Assembly (NCBI GenBank): GCA_025358455.1
Contig: JANYJP010000127.1
Span: 1-52,323, forward strand
Direction of reading: 5' to 3'
Length of the DNA stretch: 52,323 nt
Source: Bacteroidales bacterium
GTDB lineage: Bacteria > Bacteroidota > Bacteroidia > Bacteroidales > VadinHA17
Part shown: positions 1 to 6,389 of the stretch, piece after piece
Position numbering within the stretch: position 1 is the first letter of the stretch
Layout of the letters: each line of letters starts with the position of its first letter
Notes under the pieces: model-generated
Databases searched by the model: none
Seen by the model: only the letters and a program-made list of their open reading frames with translations
What the model was told of the DNA's origin: nothing
Program-made: the position numbers and the translations under genes

Positions 1-340
1 ATGGAATTGAAACAGAATTAATATTATTGCATATGTCACAGCGTGGCTCCTCCCAATCGCACCATGATGGAATTGAAACAATAGAATTGATTCCCTGGTA
101 TGGGGCGTAACTTACTCCCAATCGCACCATGATGGAATTGAAACAATATACTTGATAACTACCTTCTTAGGTTGATTGGCTCCCAATCGCACCATGATGG
201 AATTGAAACACGTGATTTATAGTTCCTTCCATTTATACTCGATAACTCCCAATCGCACCATGATGGAATTGAAACAAAATAATGCGAGATGGGAAGCAGG
301 GGACGTTCTCCTCCCAATCGCACCATGATGGAATTGAAAC

Positions 341-376
341 TGCTGTCGGCCCGGAGGGGATCGAACCCTCGAATCC
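341..376. other. CRISPR spacer 6: matches the 3' end of a tRNA (T-arm and acceptor)
   Basis: Read on the minus strand, this spacer contains GAGGG-TTCGATC-CCCTC: a perfect 5-bp T stem with a canonical 7-nt T loop. It is followed by seven bases (CGGGCCG) fitting the 3' acceptor strand and then A. The implied first base pair is C1-G72. The tRNA identity cannot be fixed from this segment. It does not match either tRNA-Leu gene in the window. Confidence 0.8.
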
Positions 377-406
377 CTCCCAATCTCACCACAATGGAAT
401 TGAAAC

Positions 407-441
407 AATATCAGAGCACCTGACTCTTAATCAGGGAGTCA
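407..441 (+). other. CRISPR spacer 7: matches a tRNA-Lys(CUU) anticodon arm
   Basis: The spacer contains AGAGCA (3' side of a D arm), then CCTGA-CTCTTAA-TCAGG, a 5-bp anticodon stem with a 7-nt loop and anticodon CTT, then GAGTC, which fits a variable loop. This is the normal layout of bacterial tRNA-Lys. No complete tRNA can be folded here because repeats flank it, so it is a captured fragment and not a gene. Confidence 0.82.
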
Positions 442-545
442 CTCCAAATCTCACCACAATGGAATTGAAACGTTTAAACAACTGGGGGAATCTGTTAAAA
501 CGTGTCTCCCAATCGCACCATGGTGGAACAGAGAACTGGCAGGAA

Positions 546-1250
546 TTATATAACCGAAGAGTGGGGAAATAAAACTTTATTCAGTTCCTTTTTAATTATC
601 TGTTTCCAGACTTCATATCCCTTTTCAGTGAGATGTAGTTTATCGGCTCTGAATAATTCATCCTTTGGTAATCCATTCTCATTCATGAAGGCATAACCGG
701 TTTTTATAAAATAAGTATTTCTTTGTTTATCACAAATATCTTTTATCAGCGCATTAGCTTTTTGGATTTCCGGCCATACTTTCCATCTGGATGCCGTAGG
801 GGTGATCTCTATCCAGAAAACAGGTGTAACAGGATGTAATTTATGGATGGATTTAAGAACATTTTTGAATAATGAGGCAACTTCTTCAGGTGTCTTGTCC
901 TGATTTGAACCAGTGATATCATTTGCAATAAACAGCACAATTGCCTTGCACTGGTGAGGATCAAAGATACGGTCAGCATAAACGACAAAATCGCTTAGGT
1001 TGGCACCACCGTATCCTCTCTGAATTATAGGATATGGAGCCATATCTCTTTCAAGAGTGGTCCATAACCTTATACTTGAACTTCCTGCAAAAAGAATCGC
1101 ATCATACGGATAGGTTTCAGTTTTATCGAGTTGTTCAAATTTCTGAATATCATTTTCCCATGCCTTAACCTCAGGGAGATTCTGGTATTTCCTGATCGGA
1201 GAACAGGATAGTAAAGCTAATGCAATCAACAAAAGTATATACCTGCGCAT
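546..1250 (-). CDS. SGNH/GDSL-type hydrolase, predicted lipoprotein
   Basis: A 234-residue protein. The chosen ATG at 1250 gives a short lipoprotein signal peptide with lipobox LLSC (Cys16). SGNH blocks are visible: block I AGSSSIRLW near residue 55 (Ser in place of the usual Asp of GDS), block II Gly in GYGGAN, block III Asn in IANDITG, and block V DxLHL near the C terminus. The family comprises esterases and acyl-hydrolases, often on carbohydrates or lipids; the substrate here is unknown. An upstream extension to 1313 is possible but would overlap the likely -7 box at 1274-1281. The stop lies 10 bp from the last CRISPR repeat, and the two converge. Confidence 0.85.
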   Translation of the reverse strand: MRRYILLLIALALLSCSPIRKYQNLPEVKAWENDIQKFEQLDKTETYPYDAILFAGSSSIRLWTTLERDMAPYPIIQRGYGGANLSDFVVYADRIFDPHQCKAIVLFIANDITGSNQDKTPEEVASLFKNVLKSIHKLHPVTPVFWIEITPTASRWKVWPEIQKANALIKDICDKQRNTYFIKTGYAFMNENGLPKDELFRADKLHLTEKGYEVWKQIIKKELNKVLFPHSSVI

Positions 1251-1273
1251 GTTATCTTGATTTATTTCCAACC

Positions 1274-1281
1274 CAAAAATA
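1274..1281 (-). promoter_or_regulatory. -7 promoter box of the SGNH gene
   Basis: TATTTTTG on the minus strand fits the Bacteroidota -7 consensus TAnnTTTG. A TTTG at 1298-1301 lies 16 bp upstream, shorter than the usual 19-21. The position supports the start at 1250. Confidence 0.45.
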
Positions 1282-1414
1282 CATTTAAAATGTTCCCCAA
1301 ACAGGATAATCAATAATTTAATATAAATGATTCCCGATTCACTTATAATTTATTTGAAAAAAAAGTTACGTTTGTATTAATTATACTTTGATCCCAAATA
1401 TTTAATCAGACAAT

Positions 1415-3013
1415 ATGTCAAAAAGCCGGCTATTTATCACTAAACCATTGCCCCAGTTATTCAGTGAATCAAAGGAGTCCGATGGTTTAAAAAGAACTCT
1501 GACTCCGCTGAATCTTACAACATTAGGAATCGGAGCTATAATAGGTGCCGGGATATTTGTTCTTACAGGGCAGGCAGCCGCACAATATGCCGGACCGGGT
1601 ATTGTATTATCATTTATTATTTCCGGACTCGCATGTGGTTTCGCCGGATTATGCTACGCGGAGTTTGCATCGATGATTCCGATAGCAGGAAGCGCTTATA
1701 CATATTCATATGCCACCCTTGGTGAGTTTCTGGCATGGATCATCGGTTGGGATCTGATCCTCGAATATCTTTTTGCCGCATCAACTGTTGCAGTTGGTTG
1801 GTCAGGCTATGTAGTGAGTTTCCTGAAAGACCTTCATATATTTATACCGCCGCAGTTTACAGGGGCCGTGGGCTCTGTACTGGTTGATGTTCCAAATATG
1901 GGATGGAAGCCGCTTACCGATGCATTTGCCCAGACATTGGCTACTTCAGGCATACAGGTTGCCACACTTACACACGTGACCTGTGTTCTGAATCTTCCTG
2001 CAATGTTCATTGTTGCTGTACTTACAATACTGTTGGTAATAGGTATCCGTGAATCGGCCAATTTTAATAATGTTATGGTTATCACCAAAGTGTCGGTAAT
2101 AATTCTGTTTATTGCTATTGGGTTTATGTTCATCAAATCAGCGAACTGGCATCCGTTCATTCCTGTAAATAAAGTTGAAGCTGCACCCATTTCTCAGTAT
2201 GGTTCCTTGTGGGGCTGGCTTAAGGCATATAGTCATGAGTTTGGAAAATTTGGAATAAGCGGAGTATTAAGAGGTGCCGGAGTTATCTTCTTTGCATATA
2301 TTGGTTTCGATGCAGTATCAACTGCTGCACAGGAAGCTAAGAATCCGCAACGTGATATGCCAATTGGAATCCTTGGGTCGTTGAGTATTTCTACTGTTCT
2401 GTACATACTTGTTGCAATAGTTTTAACCGGTATAGTAAGTTATACAACTTTAAATGTTGCTGATCCTGTTGCAGTTGGTGTTGATGCTATGGGGAAGGGA
2501 ATGTTCTGGCTCCGACCGATTGTGAAGATAGCTGCAATTGCAGGATTAAGCTCTGTGATACTTGTTATGCTCCTTGGCCAGCCCAGAATTTTTTACTCAA
2601 TGTCAAAAGATGGATTATTGCCACCTGTATTTTCAAAGGTTCATCCTAAATTTAAAACACCTTATGTAAGTACAATCATAACCGGTACAGTAGCAATGAT
2701 AATCGCCGGAATACTACCAATTAGTATCCTTGGGGAGCTAGTCTCAATAGGAACTCTATTGGCATTTATTATTGTATGCATCAGTGTTATGGTTTTAAGA
2801 AAATCAAAACCTGAAATTGAGCGTCCATTTAGAACTCCGTGGGTACCTCTTGTACCAATCCTCGGTGCATCAATATGTTTTATTCAGATGGCAGCCTTGC
2901 CTTTGGATACCTGGTTAAGGCTTATAGTGTGGATGGTAATCGGATTTGCTATCTATTTCTTCTATGGTATAAAACATAGTAAGATCAGACAAAATATCCC
3001 GAAAGAGGACTAA
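1415..3013 (+). CDS. APC-family amino acid permease
   Basis: A 532-residue polytopic inner-membrane protein. The N-terminal helix carries the APC signature GIGAIIGAGIFVLTG, followed by AGPGIVLSFIISG and a CYAEFASMIP motif. The length and the short hydrophobic extra helices after residue 430 resemble the cationic amino acid transporter (CAT/YfnA) branch, which has 12 to 14 membrane segments. Substrate specificity cannot be read from the sequence. It is transcribed alone and converges on lysA with a 48-bp gap. A possible -7 box TACGTTTG is at 1367-1374. Confidence 0.88.
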   Translation: MSKSRLFITKPLPQLFSESKESDGLKRTLTPLNLTTLGIGAIIGAGIFVLTGQAAAQYAGPGIVLSFIISGLACGFAGLCYAEFASMIPIAGSAYTYSYATLGEFLAWIIGWDLILEYLFAASTVAVGWSGYVVSFLKDLHIFIPPQFTGAVGSVLVDVPNMGWKPLTDAFAQTLATSGIQVATLTHVTCVLNLPAMFIVAVLTILLVIGIRESANFNNVMVITKVSVIILFIAIGFMFIKSANWHPFIPVNKVEAAPISQYGSLWGWLKAYSHEFGKFGISGVLRGAGVIFFAYIGFDAVSTAAQEAKNPQRDMPIGILGSLSISTVLYILVAIVLTGIVSYTTLNVADPVAVGVDAMGKGMFWLRPIVKIAAIAGLSSVILVMLLGQPRIFYSMSKDGLLPPVFSKVHPKFKTPYVSTIITGTVAMIIAGILPISILGELVSIGTLLAFIIVCISVMVLRKSKPEIERPFRTPWVPLVPILGASICFIQMAALPLDTWLRLIVWMVIGFAIYFFYGIKHSKIRQNIPKED

Positions 3014-3061
3014 GAAACAAAGAGACAAAGAATCAGATTTGGGCGGTAAAGGAGAAACGCA

Positions 3062-4210
3062 TTACAGATCGTCAGAAAACACTGATTTTGCAAGGTCCCT
3101 CATATTATATCTTGAGGCCATTGCTTCTCCATAAGCTCCTGCAGATCTGATTGCTATAATATCCCCCCGATGAGTTTCCGGAAGCTCTATGAATTTTCCA
3201 AAAGTATCCGCTGATTCACACACCGGCCCTACAACATCATACCTGTAGATATTTCCTTTTGATGTAAGGTTTTCAATTTTATGGTGAGCCTGGTAGAGGG
3301 CAGGCCGGATAAGGTCAGTCATGCCGGCATCAATAATTGCAAACATTGTATTACTGCCATTCTTGATAAACAGAACTCTTGATATCAGGCTTCCGCATTG
3401 TCCGATAATTGAACGGCCGGGTTCGAGATGTAGTATCTGCCCCGGAAGAACATCAATAAACTCATTTAACAAAGAGAAATACTCCTGGAACCTGGGACCT
3501 TTTTCCGGATTCTCATAATCAATGCCCAGTCCTCCGCCTACATTAATAATCTCAAGCGGAATGCTTCGTGAAGTAAACCATTCCTGCAATTCATTGATTC
3601 GTGTACAAAGGCTTTTGAAAACTGACATCAGGGTTATCTGGGAACCGATGTGAAAATGCATTCCGATAAGTTTGACATTATTAAATGAGGATACTCTTTT
3701 AACCACCTCTTCAATTTCCCAGGTATTGATCCCGAATTTACTCTCTTCAATTCCGGTGGTAATATATTTATGCGTATGAGCTTCTATATATGGATTTATC
3801 CTTAATGCAATACGTGCAGTTTTATTCTGCCGCGAAGCAAGCTGATCAATAACCTCTATTTCAGGCATCGATTCGCAGTTGAAACAAAAAATATTATCAC
3901 GGAGCGCTGCAGAAATATCTTTATCTGTTTTTCCGACTCCTGCAAATACAATTTCTGAAGGTTTAAATCCGGCAGAAATGGCACAGGAAATTTCGTTCCA
4001 GCTGACACAATCAGCACCAAAACCATAGGAGGAAATAATTTTCAGGATTCTTGGATTTGCGTTTGCTTTTACTGCATAATGTACCTTATAGCCTGCCAGT
4101 TCCGATTCTTTCTTAACCAGATCAAGAGTGCACCTTAGAATATCAAGGTCATAGTAATAAAATGGAGTTTCAATATCCCGGAATTTGTCGAGTTTTATGT
4201 TATTAATCAT
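3062..4210 (-). CDS. lysA: Diaminopimelate decarboxylase
   Basis: A 382-residue PLP enzyme of the alanine racemase/ornithine decarboxylase fold-III group that converts meso-diaminopimelate to lysine. The PLP lysine is in HYAVKAN (Lys48). The glycine-rich phosphate site GGGLGIDY and the later GPVCES and SAGAYG motifs are present. It follows lysC with a 4-bp gap, so the two are co-transcribed. Its role is the last step of lysine synthesis, which fits aspartate kinase next to it. Length is slightly under the usual 400-420 residues, but all motifs are present. Confidence 0.93.
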   Translation of the reverse strand: MINNIKLDKFRDIETPFYYYDLDILRCTLDLVKKESELAGYKVHYAVKANANPRILKIISSYGFGADCVSWNEISCAISAGFKPSEIVFAGVGKTDKDISAALRDNIFCFNCESMPEIEVIDQLASRQNKTARIALRINPYIEAHTHKYITTGIEESKFGINTWEIEEVVKRVSSFNNVKLIGMHFHIGSQITLMSVFKSLCTRINELQEWFTSRSIPLEIINVGGGLGIDYENPEKGPRFQEYFSLLNEFIDVLPGQILHLEPGRSIIGQCGSLISRVLFIKNGSNTMFAIIDAGMTDLIRPALYQAHHKIENLTSKGNIYRYDVVGPVCESADTFGKFIELPETHRGDIIAIRSAGAYGEAMASRYNMRDLAKSVFSDDL

Positions 4211-4214
4211 TTTA

Positions 4215-5528
4215 CTAATTAAAAAGGTGTTTGCTGAGTAATCTCAATGCTTCAATTTTGTTGGATGTATCAATAAGTAGTGAAAGACTGTTCGGACTTC
4301 CACCGTAAGAGATCATTTTTAAAGGTATTGTATTCAGTGCTTCAAATATCTCAGGAGCAGAGCCGGTACGTTCAGTACGGAAGTCCCCGACAATACAGAC
4401 GATTGTCTGATTTTCCTCAACCTCCACAGTACCAAGTTCTGTAAGGTCCTTGGCAATCTGTTTTAACGATACGGGATTATCTATTGTTATAGAAACAGCG
4501 ACCTCGGAAGTCGTTATCATATCGATAGGAGTACGGTAAGCTTCAAATATTTCAAATACTTTGCGAATGAATCCGTATGCCATGAGCATCCTGTCAGATC
4601 TGATTCTCAGCACAGAAATCCCGTCTTTTGCAGCCACAGCTTTGTAATCCTGAAGTACTGATGTTGATGTAATAAGAGTACCTGCATCCTCAGGATCCAT
4701 AGTGTTTTTAAGCCTGACAGGTATATTCTTCTCCCTGGCAGGATTTACACTTGAAGGGTGTAGTATCTTTGCTCCAAAATACGCAAGTTCAGCAGCTTCA
4801 TCGAACGACAGTTCTCTTATCACACTTGTGTTTTCAACAAATCGTGGGTCGTTATTATGGAAACCATTAATATCTGTCCATATCTGAATTTCTGTAGCGT
4901 TTATAGCTGCTCCAATAATTGATGCTGTAAAATCGCTGCCTCCACGCTTCAGGTTATCTATTTCTCCATAAGCATTCCGACATATAAAACCCTGAGTAAT
5001 AATAAGATTATCTGATGAATAGTTTTTTAATTCTCTTTTAATGTTTTCTTCAATATAGAATGAATCAGGTTCCCCGTCTTTGTCAACTCTCATAAAACTT
5101 AAAGCGGGCAGTAGAATTGATTTTATATTTGATTCCTGAAGAAGAAGGTGAAATAATGAGGTTGAAATGAGTTCTCCCTGTGCGAGAATAGCTTTTTCCT
5201 GAAGTTTGGTAAATACCCTCAGCGTAAAATTCCTGATATATTCAAAGTGAGAATCGATAAGTTCATGCCCCGATTTCTTAAAGGTATCCGTTGAATAGAG
5301 TTCCTCTGTAACCTGGTGATATGTTTTTCTTAAAGCTTCATTTTTTAATGAAGCCTCATTGATATTGTCTGCGTATAAAAGGTTGGTAATCTCTACCAGG
5401 CTGTTCGTAGTACCCGCCATAGCTGACAATACCACAATTTTCCTTTCATCGTCACTGATTAATGGTATCAGAGCTCTCATCCTGTCGGGATTTCCTACTG
5501 AGGTACCTCCGAATTTCATTATTTTCAT
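4215..5528 (-). CDS. lysC: Aspartate kinase
   Basis: A 437-residue monofunctional aspartokinase, the first step of the aspartate family pathway. The N terminus KFGGTSVG is the kinase signature. GGSDFTASIIGA and WTDINGFHNNDPR are substrate-binding and ATP-binding motifs. After about residue 295 come two ACT-like regulatory modules (one around VFEIFEAYRTPIDMITTSE). There is no homoserine dehydrogenase domain, unlike thrA. The operon partner lysA suggests the enzyme serves lysine/diaminopimelate supply. A terminator-like hairpin lies 16 bp upstream of the start codon. Confidence 0.93.
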   Translation of the reverse strand: MKIMKFGGTSVGNPDRMRALIPLISDDERKIVVLSAMAGTTNSLVEITNLLYADNINEASLKNEALRKTYHQVTEELYSTDTFKKSGHELIDSHFEYIRNFTLRVFTKLQEKAILAQGELISTSLFHLLLQESNIKSILLPALSFMRVDKDGEPDSFYIEENIKRELKNYSSDNLIITQGFICRNAYGEIDNLKRGGSDFTASIIGAAINATEIQIWTDINGFHNNDPRFVENTSVIRELSFDEAAELAYFGAKILHPSSVNPAREKNIPVRLKNTMDPEDAGTLITSTSVLQDYKAVAAKDGISVLRIRSDRMLMAYGFIRKVFEIFEAYRTPIDMITTSEVAVSITIDNPVSLKQIAKDLTELGTVEVEENQTIVCIVGDFRTERTGSAPEIFEALNTIPLKMISYGGSPNSLSLLIDTSNKIEALRLLSKHLFN

Positions 5529-5544
5529 ACCTGTCTTCTTTTTT

Positions 5545-5572
5545 AAAAAAAAACCTGCATCACTTTGCAGGT
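5545..5572 (-). terminator. Leader terminator (candidate attenuator) upstream of lysC
   Basis: On the minus strand, ACCTGC (5572-5567) pairs with GCAGGT (5558-5553) across an 8-nt loop, followed directly by eight T residues. It lies between the presumed promoter and the lysC start, so read-through is needed to express lysC-lysA. Confidence 0.65.
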
Positions 5573-5593
5573 CCGGCTATCTTGATTCTTCAT

Positions 5594-5671
5594 CTAATTG
5601 CAAAAAGATAATGAGGACCTGTTATAAAGGTGCTTAATACACTTTAATAAATTATTACTCTGTTTAACCAT
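5594..5671 (-). promoter_or_regulatory. Possible leader peptide and antiterminator of the lysC-lysA operon
   Basis: A 25-codon open frame begins with ATG at 5671 and ends with TAG at 5594-5596. It has lysine codons at positions 3, 10 and 13. The segment CAGGTCC (5621-5615, codons 17-19) is exactly complementary to GGACCTG (5574-5568), which includes the 5' arm of the terminator hairpin. Pairing of the two would block the terminator, so translation of this frame could control lysC expression. The layout resembles amino-acid attenuation, but the frame is not rich in lysine and its translation is unproven. Confidence 0.4.
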
Positions 5672-5689
5672 TTATTCTGATTCTGTGGG

Positions 5690-5697
5690 CAAAAATA
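5690..5697 (-). promoter_or_regulatory. -7 promoter box for the lysC leader
   Basis: TATTTTTG on the minus strand. It would give a 5' untranslated region of about 155 nt containing the leader frame and hairpin. No convincing -33 box is at the expected distance. From here to 5922 I see only AT-rich sequence without a gene. Confidence 0.4.
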
Positions 5698-5922
5698 TAC
5701 TTTTAATCAATACGGAACATTTAATTGGTGTATTTTTTGTTAACATATAAAAAATCTAATAGTTTCAATAAAAACGATGAAAAATGAAGAAAACTGTTTT
5801 TATAAAAATGGGATTTCTGGTTGTAATTCAAACGGTAAAATATTGGTAAATTTCAGATATTAGCATCGCAAAGCACACCAAATACCGTATATTAATTAAT
5901 TTGATAAATCCATTTTGACCTA

Positions 5923-5952
5923 TTGCCTATTGATAAAAATTTTTTACTTTTG
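5923..5952 (+). promoter_or_regulatory. Promoter of the tRNA-Leu pair
   Basis: TTG at 5923-5925, a 19-bp spacer, and TACTTTTG at 5945-5952 match the Bacteroidota -33/-7 pattern. Transcription would start near 5960, about 60 nt before the first tRNA. Confidence 0.6.
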
Positions 5953-6020
5953 CACCCGCTGTGAACAATTATTATGCGGCAAGTTCTTTTTTTGTAGCCC
6001 GGGATTTTTTTCCCGAACCC

Positions 6021-6104
6021 GCCCAGATGGCGAAATTGGTAGACGCGCTAGTTTCAGGGACTAGTGTCAGTAATGATGTGCAGGTTCGAGTCCTGTTCTG
6101 GGCA
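6021..6104 (+). tRNA. tRNA-Leu (anticodon CAG)
   Basis: The acceptor strands GCCCAGA and TCTGGGC pair fully and are followed by A. The anticodon arm CTAGT-TTCAGGG-ACTAG puts CAG at 6055-6057. A long variable arm is present, as expected for leucine, and the T arm is GCAGG-TTCGAGT-CCTGT. The terminal CCA is not encoded (ACAA follows). Confidence 0.95.
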
Positions 6105-6164
6105 CAAAAATGGCGCAGTGCATAGTGCACAGAGAACAGGGCAAGAGACCCTGAGTTATTTTAC

Positions 6165-6251
6165 GCCCAGATGGTGAAATTGGTAGACACGCCAGCTTGA
6201 GGGGCTGGTGCTCGCAAGGGTGTGCAAGTTCGAGTCTTGTTCTGGGCACCA
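6165..6251 (+). tRNA. tRNA-Leu (anticodon GAG)
   Basis: It has the same acceptor stem as the preceding gene. The anticodon arm CCAGC-TTGAGGG-GCTGG puts GAG at 6199-6201. It has a long variable arm with a paired core, and a T arm GCAAG-TTCGAGT-CTTGT. The bases CCA follow the discriminator A (6249-6251), in contrast with its neighbour. The two genes are 60 bp apart and probably share a transcript. Confidence 0.95.
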
Positions 6252-6258
6252 AAAACAG

Positions 6259-6297
6259 AAGCCAGATTGTAATATACAGTCTGGCTTTCTTATTAAT
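6259..6297 (+). terminator. Terminator after the tRNA-Leu genes
   Basis: AAGCCAGA (6259-6266) pairs with TCTGGCTT (6280-6287), with two more weak pairs inside, followed by TCTTATTAAT. The T tract is interrupted, so strength is uncertain. Confidence 0.6.
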
Positions 6298-6389
6298 AAT
6301 AAACAAGATTCTGGAAAATGTTTTGATACAAGACACTACAAAACTTAAATAATACTTTTCCGTTAGTCTTGGGTCGTGAGTCTAGCATC

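Larger units (their letters stand above)
1..535 (+). CRISPR. CRISPR array, leader-distal end (8 spacers visible)
   Basis: Direct repeats of 30 bp beginning CTCCCAATCGC and ending ATTGAAAC are at 50-79, 115-144, 180-209, 246-275 and 311-340. The window opens inside another repeat (1-13). Repeats at 377-406 and 442-471 share three substitutions (repeat positions 10, 16 and 18); the second has one more. The last copy, 506-535, is decayed in its 3' third. Spacers are 34-36 bp: 14-49, 80-114, 145-179, 210-245, 276-310, 341-376, 407-441, 472-505. The ATTGAAAC end resembles the crRNA 5' handle of type I-B and type III systems, and the decayed copy is on the right, so the array should be transcribed rightward from a leader outside the window. 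No cas gene is present here, so the subtype is not determined. Confidence 0.97.

Noticed and set aside
159-572. Open frames on both strands within the first 570 bases
   Set aside because: They are made of CRISPR repeats and spacers, so the recurrent peptide is a translation of the repeat.
5543-5593. Second small frame (MKNQDSR...) starting just before the lysC hairpin
   Set aside because: It runs through the terminator itself and has only one Lys codon besides the second residue; no support as a peptide.
5529-5700. Lysine riboswitch or T-box in the lysC leader
   Set aside because: The leader is too short and lacks the conserved multi-helix core or T-box sequence; only the hairpin and a complementary arm are visible.
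6021-6251. The two local tRNA-Leu genes as the source of the tRNA-like spacers
   Set aside because: T arms and anticodon arms differ from both spacers; they are not the source.
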